Part shown: one piece after another, positions 44,429-54,749 of the stretch | Layout of the letters: each line of letters opens with the position of its first letter | Position numbering within the stretch: the stretch's first letter is position 1 | Assembly (NCBI RefSeq): GCF_013426735.1 | Contig: NZ_AP023272.1 | Coordinates: 1,594,501 to 1,658,500, forward strand | DNA: 64,000 nucleotides | Source of the DNA: Agrobacterium vitis | Lineage (GTDB): Bacteria; Pseudomonadota; Alphaproteobacteria; Rhizobiales; Rhizobiaceae | Direction: 5' to 3' | Notes under the pieces: model-generated | The model's database searches: none | What the model saw: the letters and a program-made list of their open reading frames with translations, nothing else | Told to the model about the DNA's origin: nothing | Translations under genes and position numbers: made by a program

Positions 44429-46840
44429 CTACCCCGTTGTCCGCTGTCCAATCCTGGCAATGGGCGTGGATTTCGGCGACGTCGCGCTATTGTCTCCGAA
44501 CCGGGCTTGCAGATCTTCGAAGGACAATGGACGATCGAACAGATAGCCTTGGCCGTAATCTACACCGATTGCCTGTAGCGTCCGCCATTGTTCCTTGGTC
44601 TCGATGCCCTCGGCCACCACGGTGCATTTCATCTTGTGCGAAATAGCGGCAATGCCTTCGATCAACATGCGGCTGCGCTCGCGCAGATCCAGGGTGTCGC
44701 CGGTCATGGAGCGGATGAAGGACTGGTCGATCTTGATGATATTGACCGGGAAGCGGCTGAGATAGCTGAGCGAGGAATATCCGGTGCCGAAATCGTCCAG
44801 CGCAATGCGGCAGCCAAAATCGCCGATTTTTTGGAGGACGGTCTGGATATGCGGGCTGTCGTGCAGCAACGTCGCCTCGGTGATCTCGATGATGATCCGC
44901 GATGGGTCGATGTTGAAAAGATGCACCGCGCTGGCCAGCCAGACCAGCAGGCTGGCATCGATCTGCGTGGGTGAAACATTTAGCGCCAGATAGGAGGTGG
45001 TGTCGCCACTGAGGGCGGAAAGCCGCGTGAAGTGATCGAGAGCCTTATCGAAAACCTGCTTGCCGATATCGTGAATGGTACCGGTTTCCTCGGCCAGACT
45101 GATGATTTCGGTCGGCGCCATGATGCCGTGGACGGGGTGGCGCAGGCGCATCAAGGCCTCGTAGCCGACCGTCTTGCCGCTTTGCAGGTCGATGATCGGC
45201 TGCAAGAAGGCATCGAGCCAGTCATTGCGCAATGCCTGCTCGATCATCTGCTCGATCTCGGCGCGACGGCGGGTGGTATTGCCAATGCTGTCGTCGAAGA
45301 TCTGGAAACCGTTCTTTCCGTCGCGCTTGCGATTATACATGGCCATGTCGGCCTTTTGCAGCAGTTCTGTCGCTGTCTCGGCGTGTTGCGGATACAGCGC
45401 GATCCCGATGCTGGCGCTCAGTCTTGTGGCGGTCCCCTTGACGATGAAGGGGGTTTCGAAAATTCCGCAAATATCGTTGGCCACGGCGCGGGCGGCTGTT
45501 TCGCAATCGTTGGCACGCAGCAGGATGGCGAATTCGTCGCCGCCAATGCGGGCGGCCACCGAGTTTTCCGGCAGGAGGTGGACGATCATGTCCACCAGAA
45601 TTTTCAGGGTCGTGTCGCCGGCATGATGGCCGAGATTGTCATTGATCCATTTGAACCGGTCGAGATCGACAAACAGGCAGGCAAGGGAACCGCCCTGGCG
45701 GTCGGTTGCCTCGATCTGCACATCCAGTTCGTTCTCGAAACCTTGACGATTGAGAAGCCCGGTCAGATGATCGGTCATTGCCTGGCGCCGGTTGCGTGCC
45801 TCCGATTGTTTGAGGGCGGTGATGTCAGTCATGACGCTCAGCGAAAGGTTGGACTGCGCCATCGGTGTGGCATTGCCGGATTCGACGACCAGGACATCCA
45901 TGATCCGTCCATCGGCACAGACGAATTTGGTGGTATATTGCTGTTGCAGGCCAGCCTCACCACTCTGTTTGACTTGGCGGTAGGCCTGACGGGCCTCAAT
46001 TGTGATCAGGCTTTCAAAACTGAGACCGATGATATCTTCGCGGTGATAGCCTGTCACCGATGTCCAGTAGTCGCTGATGCCGGTAATCCGGTCATCGGCA
46101 TCGACAGAAAACAGCATGGCGGGCGTCGCATGATAGATGTCGGTTGCCAGCCGGTGCGCCTGTTTTAGCTCGATTTCTTCCTGCTGAAGCTTGGATTGCA
46201 TGGCGTTGAAGCTCTGCGCCAGCCGGCCCATTTCATCGTTTGAATGCCAGTCTACCGAACGTCGCGAACCCAGACGTCGCGTGGCTTCGATGGCGGCGGT
46301 CAACTGCGTCAGCGGTCTCATGACCATCATCCGGTTGCCGACGATGGCGGCCAGAATCACCACCAGCATGGACAGGATGAAGATGGCGATAAACACGCCT
46401 TCGGTCCGGCGAATGCTGGCAAACAGGCCATGCTTTTGAAAGGAAAGCGTAATGGTGCCAACGGTTTTCGGTCCGTCCTGATGCTGGTAGATGATGGTTT
46501 GCGATAGGGAGGAAAATGTCTTTGCAGGGACAAATGTTTGCGGCATGTCAATGTGGATATTGCCGGTCGGGTCGGAAACTTCGACCCTGATGACCTCGCC
46601 ACCGGAGACCAGCGCTGCACTGATCTGGCGTACACTCTCAGCATCGAAATCCCAAAGTGGCTTGGCGAGTGCCTGGGCATTGGCAGCCAACAGGACAGCT
46701 ATACTATTTTGCTGATCGGTTTCGGCCCGTTGTGACGACAGCCAGAGAAACAGCAGAAACAGCGGCACCACACAGACGAACACTGTTCCAGCCACCAGCG
46801 CAAGGAAACGCTGTTCCACGGACCGGGTCATGGATCGCAT
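44429..46840 (-). CDS. membrane GGDEF-EAL cyclic-di-GMP protein with HAMP and PAS
   Basis: This protein of about 803 residues has a membrane helix (about 12-38), a periplasmic sensor, a second helix (about 145-168), HAMP, and PAS (about 235-345, PAMLFSVDADDRITGISDYW). A GGDEF domain with intact RIGGDEFAILL and an EAL domain with YEALMRLRHP follow; the latter has further catalytic residues in LDDFGTGYSSLSYL and KIDQSFIRSM. Both catalytic motifs are intact, so it could make or break cyclic di-GMP. ATG at 46840 or 46831. It is transcribed alone, and its signal is unknown. Confidence 0.9.
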   Translation of the reverse strand: MRSMTRSVEQRFLALVAGTVFVCVVPLFLLFLWLSSQRAETDQQNSIAVLLAANAQALAKPLWDFDAESVRQISAALVSGGEVIRVEVSDPTGNIHIDMPQTFVPAKTFSSLSQTIIYQHQDGPKTVGTITLSFQKHGLFASIRRTEGVFIAIFILSMLVVILAAIVGNRMMVMRPLTQLTAAIEATRRLGSRRSVDWHSNDEMGRLAQSFNAMQSKLQQEEIELKQAHRLATDIYHATPAMLFSVDADDRITGISDYWTSVTGYHREDIIGLSFESLITIEARQAYRQVKQSGEAGLQQQYTTKFVCADGRIMDVLVVESGNATPMAQSNLSLSVMTDITALKQSEARNRRQAMTDHLTGLLNRQGFENELDVQIEATDRQGGSLACLFVDLDRFKWINDNLGHHAGDTTLKILVDMIVHLLPENSVAARIGGDEFAILLRANDCETAARAVANDICGIFETPFIVKGTATRLSASIGIALYPQHAETATELLQKADMAMYNRKRDGKNGFQIFDDSIGNTTRRRAEIEQMIEQALRNDWLDAFLQPIIDLQSGKTVGYEALMRLRHPVHGIMAPTEIISLAEETGTIHDIGKQVFDKALDHFTRLSALSGDTTSYLALNVSPTQIDASLLVWLASAVHLFNIDPSRIIIEITEATLLHDSPHIQTVLQKIGDFGCRIALDDFGTGYSSLSYLSRFPVNIIKIDQSFIRSMTGDTLDLRERSRMLIEGIAAISHKMKCTVVAEGIETKEQWRTLQAIGVDYGQGYLFDRPLSFEDLQARFGDNSATSPKSTPIARIGQRTTG

Positions 46841-47225
46841 CCGACAGTGTGCAAACTCAGATAGCAACCAATAGATGTAATATTAAACATTTTTCCATCG
46901 TATTTGGTGAGCGGTGCTGAAAAATGAATAGGGATGAAACAATACAACCCCACGGCCCCTGGTTCTTCTCTTATTTGGGAGCAGGATTCCATGCGATACG
47001 TTAACGATGACTGAAGTCGTAAAGGAGATTTGCAACTTTACGCAAAGTTATTTGCGACTTTTGTGCAATGCTACCCGTTATGGACGAAAAGAACACGGTT
47101 CGATGGGCCGTGCCGATGTCATAGCTTTTGCCGTAAAGTTTTATCATGAACCGGATATCTGAAGGCACAAAAAAACCCGCCCGGTAAGGGGCGGGTTTAT
47201 CGATCGCTCCAACGGAATGGAGCAA
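46841..47225. other. intergenic stretch
   Basis: These 385 bp between the GGDEF-EAL gene and rplY contain the rplY terminator near the right end. The rest is comparatively A+T-rich and has no supported gene; it should carry the GGDEF-EAL promoter. Confidence 0.5.
47168..47198 (-). terminator. rho-independent terminator of rplY
   Basis: A perfect 10-bp stem, AAACCCGCCC/GGGCGGGTTT (47173-47182 with 47189-47198), has a 6-nt loop and is followed on the minus strand by a T-rich stretch. It lies 28 bp after the rplY stop. Confidence 0.9.
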
Positions 47226-47828
47226 TTATTCTTCGGTTGCTTCTTCTTCGTCGGCAACGTCAACGTCTGGAGCAACGAGAGTTGCAATCGTGAAGTCGCG
47301 GTCGGTGATCACAGGGGTCACACCAGAAGGCAGCTTCACGGCAGAGATATGCACGCTGTCGCCGATCTTCAGGCCTTCCAGATCGAAGGTGAGGGCTTCC
47401 GGAATGTTGTTGGCCGGAACCTGCAACTCGACATCGTGGCGCACGATGTTGAGGACAGCGCCGGTCTTGACGGCGGACTTGTCTTCATTGACGAAACGGA
47501 CAGGCACGGCAACCGTGACCTGGCTGTTTGCCGAAACGCGCAGGAAGTCGATATGCATGGTGAAGTCGCGGACTGGATCCAGCTGGTAGTCCTTGGGCAG
47601 GACGCGGATCTTTTCGCCGTTGACTTCAATGGTCGCCACCGTGGTCATGAAACCGCCAGCGTGAATACGCTTGGTGACTTCATTGGTGTTCAGGGTGATG
47701 GCAATGGGAGCCTGCTTGTCACCATAGATGACAGCGGGAATGAGACCGTTGCGGCGAAGTTCACGGGAGGACCCCTTACCAACCCGTTCGCGCGTTTCGG
47801 CCTTGAGCTCGTAAGATGCGTGGCTCAT
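47226..47828 (-). CDS. rplY: 50S ribosomal protein L25/Ctc
   Basis: This 200-residue long form of L25 binds 5S rRNA. The N-terminal L25 domain includes [20 protein letters not shown]. The C-terminal CTC beta domain (about 100-190) has [20 protein letters not shown] and an acidic tail ([11 protein letters not shown]), the usual alphaproteobacterial form. ATG at 47828. It is monocistronic with a strong terminator and is separated from pth here, although the two are neighbours in many relatives. Confidence 0.96.
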   Translation of the reverse strand: MSHASYELKAETRERVGKGSSRELRRNGLIPAVIYGDKQAPIAITLNTNEVTKRIHAGGFMTTVATIEVNGEKIRVLPKDYQLDPVRDFTMHIDFLRVSANSQVTVAVPVRFVNEDKSAVKTGAVLNIVRHDVELQVPANNIPEALTFDLEGLKIGDSVHISAVKLPSGVTPVITDRDFTIATLVAPDVDVADEEEATEE

Positions 47829-48196
47829 GGCATTTCCTTTCGATGTTACTGGAGAGTTTCAGCCGGTTTTTCTTGCTATCATCCGGGCATGAAACTGGAA
47901 ACGGTGCCGGTTTTTAAATCTGCCGCATCATTTCACTCCAACCGTTCAGGATTGAAGGAAACATATAGCAGCCGTCACAATTTCATCCGCATTGCCTCCA
48001 AGGGTGTCTGCGCGGACGGGGGCGCTATAGTATGAAAGTGCCGTGGATGCAAGCTTTCTCGGGCTTTTTTCGAGCATAGGATTGAACCGGACCACCGGTT
48101 TTTGCTGCAAGGCGCGTCAATCCTGCCGATTGCCATCCTGCCCGCAAAGGTCCATGATATCCAAAGAGGGATGTGAATTTGCTTTGGGAGGAGCAT
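47829..48196. other. divergent control region, no gene seen
   Basis: This 368-bp region lies between rplY and the GAF/Fis activator. No frame with a ribosome-binding site or family similarity was found. It should hold the promoters of both divergent genes. Confidence 0.5.
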
Positions 48197-49153
48197 ATGA
48201 GCGTCGGTTATAAACATGCCGATACGGTCTATTCGACCGCGTTGCAGGGATCGAAGGCGGCCAGTTCGCCGATTGCCGCCTCCTGGCGGCGCTGCCTTGA
48301 TGTCCATGGGCTAGACCCTGAACAGGCGGCCATGCCGCGGACCCTGGACGCGGCGGCTTTCCGTGATGTGCGCCAGCGTATGGATCACCTGATTGCCGCC
48401 AGCGCCGAGGAATTGGACCGGCTGTTTTCGACGGTCGGGCGCTCCGGCTGTTGCCTGGTGCTGGCTGACAGCCATGGTGTGGTGCTGGAACGCCGCAGTG
48501 CTGCGGGCGATGACGGTGATTTTCGCAGGCTTGGCCTTTGGCAGCAGACGGAATGGAGTGAGGCCAGCGTCGGCACCAATGGCATCGGCACGGCGCTGGC
48601 TGACGAGCGCCCGGTCATCATTCACCGCGACCAGCATTTTCTCTCTGCCAATATCGCGCTGAGTTGCACCACGGCGCCAATCCGCGACCATCGCGGCCAG
48701 ATTGCCGCCGCACTCGACATTTCCACCTGCCGCCATGATGTGACGGATCTGTCGATGACCATCCTCGCCCAAGCGGTGCGTGATGCAGCACTCCGTGTTG
48801 AGGTCAACCTCTTTCGCATGGCCTTTGCGGGTGCGCGCATCGTCATGATCCCCACGGTCGCCAATCCCACGGCACTTTTGGCCGTTGACGGTGACGATCT
48901 GGTGTTGGGCGCGACGCGAGCAGCGCGGTTGGCGTTGCAGATCGACGATCAGGCCATCGCCGCCGGCCTGCCCGCCGCTGATGCCCTGAAGGAAAAACGC
49001 GGGGAAGAGGGGGATGATCTGCATGAAGCCGAACGGGCGGCGTTGCGCCGGGTTCTGTCGCGTACCAAAGGCAATGTCTCCCAGGCAGCGCAATTGCTGG
49101 GCATCAGCCGGGCGACCCTGCATCGCAAGATGAAGCGTTTTAATATCCACTAG
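48197..49153 (+). CDS. GAF-Fis transcriptional activator (AcoR-like without AAA+ domain)
   Basis: This 318-residue regulator has an N-terminal AcoR-type segment (ASSPIAASWRRCLDVHGLDP), a GAF-like sensor (about 80-200, WSEASVGTNGIGTALADERP) and a C-terminal Fis-type helix-turn-helix (NVSQAAQLLGISRATLHRKM). The central sigma-54 AAA+ domain of true AcoR is absent, so it probably works with sigma-70 promoters. GGGAGGAG precedes ATG at 48197. The aldehyde dehydrogenase downstream on the same strand is the likely target. Confidence 0.86.
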   Translation: MSVGYKHADTVYSTALQGSKAASSPIAASWRRCLDVHGLDPEQAAMPRTLDAAAFRDVRQRMDHLIAASAEELDRLFSTVGRSGCCLVLADSHGVVLERRSAAGDDGDFRRLGLWQQTEWSEASVGTNGIGTALADERPVIIHRDQHFLSANIALSCTTAPIRDHRGQIAAALDISTCRHDVTDLSMTILAQAVRDAALRVEVNLFRMAFAGARIVMIPTVANPTALLAVDGDDLVLGATRAARLALQIDDQAIAAGLPAADALKEKRGEEGDDLHEAERAALRRVLSRTKGNVSQAAQLLGISRATLHRKMKRFNIH

Positions 49154-49204
49154 AGTCTGCCAGGTTCAGATTGAACCAGCCATCCTCTAGATCCTTTTGT
49201 GTTC

Positions 49205-49404
49205 GTTTGTCTTTTCGGGAAAACCGGATTCCACTTTTCCCTGACAAACTCTAATGCACGTATCACTGTCGCAGGGATGCGACACTGTGCGCTGCGGCAT
49301 TGCGAAGCGCGGCTGGTATCCGGCCCCGGCCCGGCGCATCTTCCAAATACGGTTCTGGAGTTTGTCAGGGAAAAGTGGAGGACCGGTTTTCCCCAAAGAC
49401 AAAC
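49205..49404. repeat. 47-bp inverted repeat around a 106-bp spacer
   Basis: The left arm (49205-49251) and right arm (49358-49404) are inverted copies of one 47-bp sequence with a handful of differences, including two compensating single-base indels. The longest shared block, CCACTTTTCCCTGACAAACT, is identical over 20 bp or more. The arms face each other between the regulator and the aldehyde dehydrogenase. Possible roles are a paired operator for the GAF/Fis activator or a short non-autonomous mobile element. No clear target duplication was seen. Confidence 0.8.
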
Positions 49405-49439
49405 ATCACCAAGGGAACCTTCATCAGGGAGGATGAGAG

Positions 49440-50954
49440 ATGAACATTCAGGTTCAAACCACGGCAAGCACCCCGTTCAAGCTTAAATACGGCAACTTCA
49501 TCGGTGGCGACTGGCGTGAGCCGGTGGGCGGCCGGTATTTTGAAAACACCACGCCGGTCACCGGCGGCAAGCTGTGCGATATCGCCCGCTCCGACGAGCG
49601 CGACATCAATCTGGCGCTGGACGCCGCCCATGCTGCCAAGGACAAATGGGGCAAGACCCCCGTTGCCGAGCGCGCCAATATGCTCAACCGAATTGCCGAC
49701 CGGATGGAAAGCAATCTGGAGCTCCTGGCCCGAGCCGAAACCTGGGACAATGGCAAGCCGCTGCGTGAAACCATGGCTGCCGATATTCCGCTGGCCGTCG
49801 ATCATTTCCGCTATTTTGCCGCCTGCGTGCGCGCCCAGGAAGGCTCGATTGGCGAAATCGACCACGATACGGTCGCCTATCACTTCCACGAGCCGCTTGG
49901 CGTCGTCGGCCAGATCATTCCCTGGAATTTCCCGATCCTGATGGCCGCCTGGAAGCTGGCGCCCGCTCTTGCCGCTGGCAATTGCGTCGTGCTGAAGCCT
50001 GCCGAGCAGACCCCGGCGTCGATTCTCGTCTGGGCTGAGTTGATCGGCGACATCCTGCCGCCCGGCGTGCTCAATATCGTCAACGGCTTTGGCCTGGAAG
50101 CTGGCAAGCCGCTGGCATCCAGTCCGCGCATCGCCAAGATCGCCTTTACCGGCGAGACCTCGACGGGCCGGCTGATCATGCAATATGCCAGCCAGAACCT
50201 CATTCCGGTGACGCTGGAACTGGGCGGAAAATCGCCGAATATCTTCTTCGAGGACGTGCTGCGCGAAGATGACGATTATCTCGACAAGGCTCTGGAAGGC
50301 TTTGCGATGTTTGCTCTTAACCAGGGCGAAGTCTGCACCTGCCCAAGCCGGGCGCTCGTCCATGAAAAGATTTATGACCGTTTCATGGAAAAAGCCATCA
50401 AGCGCGTCGAGGCCATCGTTCAGGGCGATCCGCTGGATATGGGCACGATGATCGGGGCGCAGGCCTCCAGTGAACAGCTCGAAAAGATCCTGTCCTATAT
50501 GGATATCGGTCGCCAGGAAGGCGCCGAAATCCTGACCGGCGGCCATCGCAATACCCTGTCCGGTGATCTCGCGGGCGGCTATTACGTCAAGCCGACCGTG
50601 TTCAAGGGCCATAACAAGATGCGGGTATTCCAGGAGGAAATCTTCGGCCCGGTCGTTTCCGTTACCACTTTCAAGGACGAGGCCGAGGCGCTGGAAATCG
50701 CCAATGACACCCTTTACGGCCTGGGGGCGGGCGTCTGGAGCCGCGATGCCAATACATGCTACCGCTTCGGTCGCAATATCCAGGCTGGGCGCGTCTGGAC
50801 CAATTGCTACCACGCCTATCCCGCTCACGCAGCCTTCGGCGGCTACAAGCAATCGGGCATTGGCCGCGAGACCCATAAGATGATGCTGGACCATTATCAG
50901 CAGACCAAGAACATGCTGGTGAGTTACAGCCCCAAGGCCCTCGGCTTCTTCTAA
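49440..50954 (+). CDS. NAD-dependent aldehyde dehydrogenase (ExaC/AldB-like)
   Basis: This 504-residue dehydrogenase of the ALDH superfamily oxidises acetaldehyde or similar short aldehydes. It has [31 protein letters not shown] (catalytic Glu) and [14 protein letters not shown] (catalytic Cys); the Cys-Thr-Cys pattern and following DUF779 gene are typical of the ExaC/AcoD group. GGGAGGATGAG precedes ATG. The GAF/Fis activator upstream probably controls it. Confidence 0.92.
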   Translation: MNIQVQTTASTPFKLKYGNFIGGDWREPVGGRYFENTTPVTGGKLCDIARSDERDINLALDAAHAAKDKWGKTPVAERANMLNRIADRMESNLELLARAETWDNGKPLRETMAADIPLAVDHFRYFAACVRAQEGSIGEIDHDTVAYHFHEPLGVVGQIIPWNFPILMAAWKLAPALAAGNCVVLKPAEQTPASILVWAELIGDILPPGVLNIVNGFGLEAGKPLASSPRIAKIAFTGETSTGRLIMQYASQNLIPVTLELGGKSPNIFFEDVLREDDDYLDKALEGFAMFALNQGEVCTCPSRALVHEKIYDRFMEKAIKRVEAIVQGDPLDMGTMIGAQASSEQLEKILSYMDIGRQEGAEILTGGHRNTLSGDLAGGYYVKPTVFKGHNKMRVFQEEIFGPVVSVTTFKDEAEALEIANDTLYGLGAGVWSRDANTCYRFGRNIQAGRVWTNCYHAYPAHAAFGGYKQSGIGRETHKMMLDHYQQTKNMLVSYSPKALGFF

Positions 50955-51242
50955 ACCCGTCGATATTCACGTCTGGAGGGGCTGCAAATGGCAATGCGCT
51001 GCGCTTCCGGTGCTCACGTACTATAGTACGCTCCGCTCCGGTTCTCGCGCATCACCATTTTCGCCGCCTCCAGCCGCGAATCTCGACGGGTTTAGCCGTC
51101 GAGTTCGTCGTTTTAATAGATTGATGCGAATTCGCAGGGCTCGCGGTTCTTGCATTCTTCTCCCCAGCGGGGAGAAGGTGGCGGAAGACGCAAGAGGGGG
51201 CGAAGCCAAGACGGACTTCTTTCATTTTGAAACGAGGCAGTT
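50955..51242. repeat. RIME-like intergenic palindrome cluster
   Basis: The gap between the dehydrogenase and DUF779 is built from short palindromes: CGTACTATAGTACG (51017-51030), CTCGACGG-loop-CCGTCGAG (near 51086-51107) and TTCTCCCC-AGC-GGGGAGAA followed by GGTGGC. Such blocks are typical of the dispersed intergenic mosaic elements of rhizobia (RIME class). They may act on mRNA stability or transcription. No coding region is supported here. Confidence 0.6.
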
Positions 51243-51617
51243 ATGGACACGATTTTGGATGGTGAACCAAGGGTCGTCGCCACACAGGCGGCCATCGATT
51301 TGATCGGCGAGATCCGCCGGGATCATCCGCAGATCCTGTTTCATCAGTCCGGGGGCTGTTGCGATGGGTCATCGCCGATGTGTTATCCGGTGGATGATTA
51401 TATCGTCGGGGATACCGATGTGAAGCTCGGCGAGATTGATGGCGTGCCCTTCTATATCCATCAAAGCCAATATGAAGTCTGGAAACACACTCAGTTGATT
51501 ATCGATGTCGTGCCGGGGCGAGGGGGTATGTTTTCGTTGGATAATGGCCGCGAAAAGCGCTTTCTGACCCGCTCTAAGCTGTTTGGGGGTGAGGTCTGCG
51601 CCTTGCCTGCCCGCTAA
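51243..51617 (+). CDS. DUF779-family protein
   Basis: This 124-residue cytoplasmic protein is recognised as DUF779 by FHQSGGCCDGSSPMCYP and then VPFYIHQSQYEVW. The paired cysteines suggest metal or redox binding. DUF779 genes regularly follow ExaC/AldB-type aldehyde dehydrogenases, as here, which suggests an accessory role in aldehyde oxidation. A 288-bp repeat-filled gap separates it from the dehydrogenase. Confidence 0.88.
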   Translation: MDTILDGEPRVVATQAAIDLIGEIRRDHPQILFHQSGGCCDGSSPMCYPVDDYIVGDTDVKLGEIDGVPFYIHQSQYEVWKHTQLIIDVVPGRGGMFSLDNGREKRFLTRSKLFGGEVCALPAR

Positions 51618-51646
51618 TAATTTAGCCGAAGCGTTGACATCTCGCT

Positions 51647-52537
51647 CTATAGCAAGCCGCATTTGGCGCAGGCGGCGTCGATAATCTCGAGCTTCACGGT
51701 TTGCGCCCTTTCATATTCTCGCCGGAATTGGTTGGAAACCCAGAGTTCCGAGCGCCCGCGCCGTCCTTTCCAGCCGATGGTCCCGACGTTTGCTGCATCC
51801 AGCAGTTTGCGGGTGAGGTGTGAGCGAGACAGGTGGAATGTCTCGGCCATGGCCTGGATCGATACGGTGCCGATTAAAATCTGCTCAGCGTCGGCCTCGG
51901 TGTCCTGGCTCTTGGCCATCAGCCAGTCGATGATGATATTGCCGTTATTCAACCAGACGAAGGGATCAAAAATCTTCGGCTGCTCGCGCAGTTCAGGGGT
52001 TTGCATGAAAGCCGAGGCGACAAGCGGATGCAGCTTGCTCATGTCCCGGCCATTGGCCTCGAAGTTTTGCAGCCGTGCGCCGTCGTCAAACCCGTCCAGG
52101 CTTCGCAGATGGATTTCCATCCAGCCCGCCGCACTGGCGAGACTGGCCTCGCTCGGCACAAGCGGCCTGCTGCGCCGGTCGGTGGTGGTTGTTTCGCGGG
52201 CGATGCCGTAGGTTTCCATTTCCTTCAGAAATGCATCCGCCGTATTGCGGCTGGCCACGCCATTGGCTTCGATAAAGTCGAAATAGCGGGCAGGCAGGAT
52301 CTGGCCCGCCTCAAAATATTGCATCAGGGCAATCTGTCCGAGAAGCCAGCGCTGGTGACTGGCAAAAACCCTGGCGATCTGAGGGTGCTCCTCGAACCGT
52401 TTCAGAAAGGCCTCTGCCTGCAGGCGGATGATCGGATGAATCCGCGGGTGGGATAGCATGGCGCTGGATGTGAAAGGCATGGCCCGGTGCTTCGGTTGCT
52501 GTACAGGAATATCGTCTTGAGCTTGCGTGCAGGTCAT
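51647..52537 (-). CDS. putative winged-helix DNA-binding protein
   Basis: This 296-residue soluble protein is not assigned to a named family. The C-terminal third (about 200-285) contains MAETFHLSRSHLTRKLLDAA followed by a basic wing-like GWKGRRGRSELWVS, and the N-terminal third (NGVASRNTADAFLKEMETYG) reads like another helix-turn-helix. I infer a transcriptional regulator with two DNA-binding regions. ATG at 52537; a later ATG is possible. It is alone between DUF779 and prs. Confidence 0.6.
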   Translation of the reverse strand: MTCTQAQDDIPVQQPKHRAMPFTSSAMLSHPRIHPIIRLQAEAFLKRFEEHPQIARVFASHQRWLLGQIALMQYFEAGQILPARYFDFIEANGVASRNTADAFLKEMETYGIARETTTTDRRSRPLVPSEASLASAAGWMEIHLRSLDGFDDGARLQNFEANGRDMSKLHPLVASAFMQTPELREQPKIFDPFVWLNNGNIIIDWLMAKSQDTEADAEQILIGTVSIQAMAETFHLSRSHLTRKLLDAANVGTIGWKGRRGRSELWVSNQFRREYERAQTVKLEIIDAACAKCGLL

Positions 52538-52761
52538 GGTGTCCGAGCCATTTTTTCAATGCAAATAGAAAGGTATCCGAAGCTCAACCTTTCATCAATG
52601 GAATAGCGGCCTGCAACCATTCTGTTTTGATCCTAGGTGTTTTGTGTAGAATGTCACATAGACTCGATGCTCAATTCCCGCTCGACCGAAAAGCTATGCA
52701 TGGACGTGAAAAAGCGGTCCTTCACACACCGAAGGAAATAAGGCGCGATCGCAAAACGCGC

Positions 52762-52822
52762 AGAGCGTTTTCGTTTGTCATCGAAATGTGAAAACGCTCT
52801 ATTTTTTTGTTTTTCACATTTC
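52762..52822. promoter_or_regulatory. two mutually exclusive hairpins near the 3' side of prs
   Basis: AGAGCGTTTTC (52762-52772) pairs with GAAAACGCTCT (52790-52800). GAAATGTGAAAA (52783-52794) also pairs with TTTTCACATTTC (52811-52822). The two stems share bases, so only one can form. On the plus strand the first stem is followed by ATTTTTTTG, terminator-like; on the minus strand they lie after prs. Function uncertain. Confidence 0.45.
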
Positions 52823-52851
52823 TGAATGGAAATGCAGTCGTGTCGCGACGA

Positions 52852-53784
<933 letters not shown>

Positions 53785-54112
53785 TTGTGCCCGCCTGTTT
53801 GCATCCCGATGCGCGACCCCGCCTGGGCATCACACACCGGATTAAAACTGTTACAACCGACCCCAGCACACTTGTTTCATGCGCGGCGCTGCAATGCGGG
53901 CTTTTTAGCGCCCTTGCCCCTGAATGCAAGTGGTTTGCGACAGTTCTCACGGAAATTCGTAAACGAAGTGATTTTCCTGCAGGTGGTGTTCCGAATCCAT
54001 CTAGGTTCTGTGCGAAAAACAGCGGATTTAATGAACAGGGCGACTATGCGCCAAAAGCGGATGTCGATATCGTCTGGGTATCTGATGAGAGTTGGCCGGT
54101 GTATAAGACAGG

Positions 54113-54736
54113 ATGTCCTCAATTATTGCAGATAGCGTTATCGACCTCTATCAGGAAAACGCCGTCGCTTGGACAAAACTGCGCGGACGAGACTTAGTCG
54201 AGCGTTCTTGGCTTGATATCTTCCTATCCACTATGACGCGGGACGGATCGGACGTCATTGACATCGGTTGTGGATCAGGTGAACCAATAGCGCGCTATCT
54301 GATTGATAACGGCTGCCGTGTCACTGGCGTGGATGGTGCTGCTGCGTTGATCGAAGTCGCGAAGACGAATTTCTTTGATCATCTATGGATTACTGCTGAC
54401 ATGCGTAACCTGCCCTCGCTAGGCAAGTTTCATGGTCTTATTGCCTGGCACAGTCTATTTCACCTGAAACCAGAAGATCAGCGTCCAATGTTCGCTACGT
54501 TCAGTCATCTCGCTCTTCCGGGTGCCGTTATGCTATTTACCAGTGGTACAACATATGGCGAGGCGATTGGCACCTTTGAAGGCAAGCCTTTGTATCACGG
54601 GAGTTTGGATCGCGCCGAGTATGAAGAGTTGTTGCACCCTAACGGCTTCGAAGTTGTACAGTATGTCGAGAACGATCTTTCATGCGGCGGTGCGACGATC
54701 TGGCTTGCACGAAAACGCCCCACCAAACGACCTTGA
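54113..54736 (+). CDS. class I SAM-dependent methyltransferase
   Basis: This 207-residue methyltransferase has the Rossmann motif I VIDIGCGSGEPIARYL, motif II VTGVDGAAALIEVAK, WITADMRNLPSLGKFHGLIA and FHLKPEDQRPMFATFSHLA. ATG at 54113 has no strong Shine-Dalgarno site. Codon use is less GC-biased than the flanking genes, so recent acquisition is possible. It is convergent with the lipoprotein gene (stop to stop 13 bp). The substrate is unknown. Confidence 0.82.
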   Translation: MSSIIADSVIDLYQENAVAWTKLRGRDLVERSWLDIFLSTMTRDGSDVIDIGCGSGEPIARYLIDNGCRVTGVDGAAALIEVAKTNFFDHLWITADMRNLPSLGKFHGLIAWHSLFHLKPEDQRPMFATFSHLALPGAVMLFTSGTTYGEAIGTFEGKPLYHGSLDRAEYEELLHPNGFEVVQYVENDLSCGGATIWLARKRPTKRP

Positions 54737-54749
54737 TCGTTTTCCACCG

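Noticed and set aside
49365..50894. A 509-codon open frame antisense to the aldehyde dehydrogenase
   Set aside because: It has no family similarity, and its codons mirror the GC3 bias of the real gene on the other strand. The ALDH frame has all catalytic motifs.
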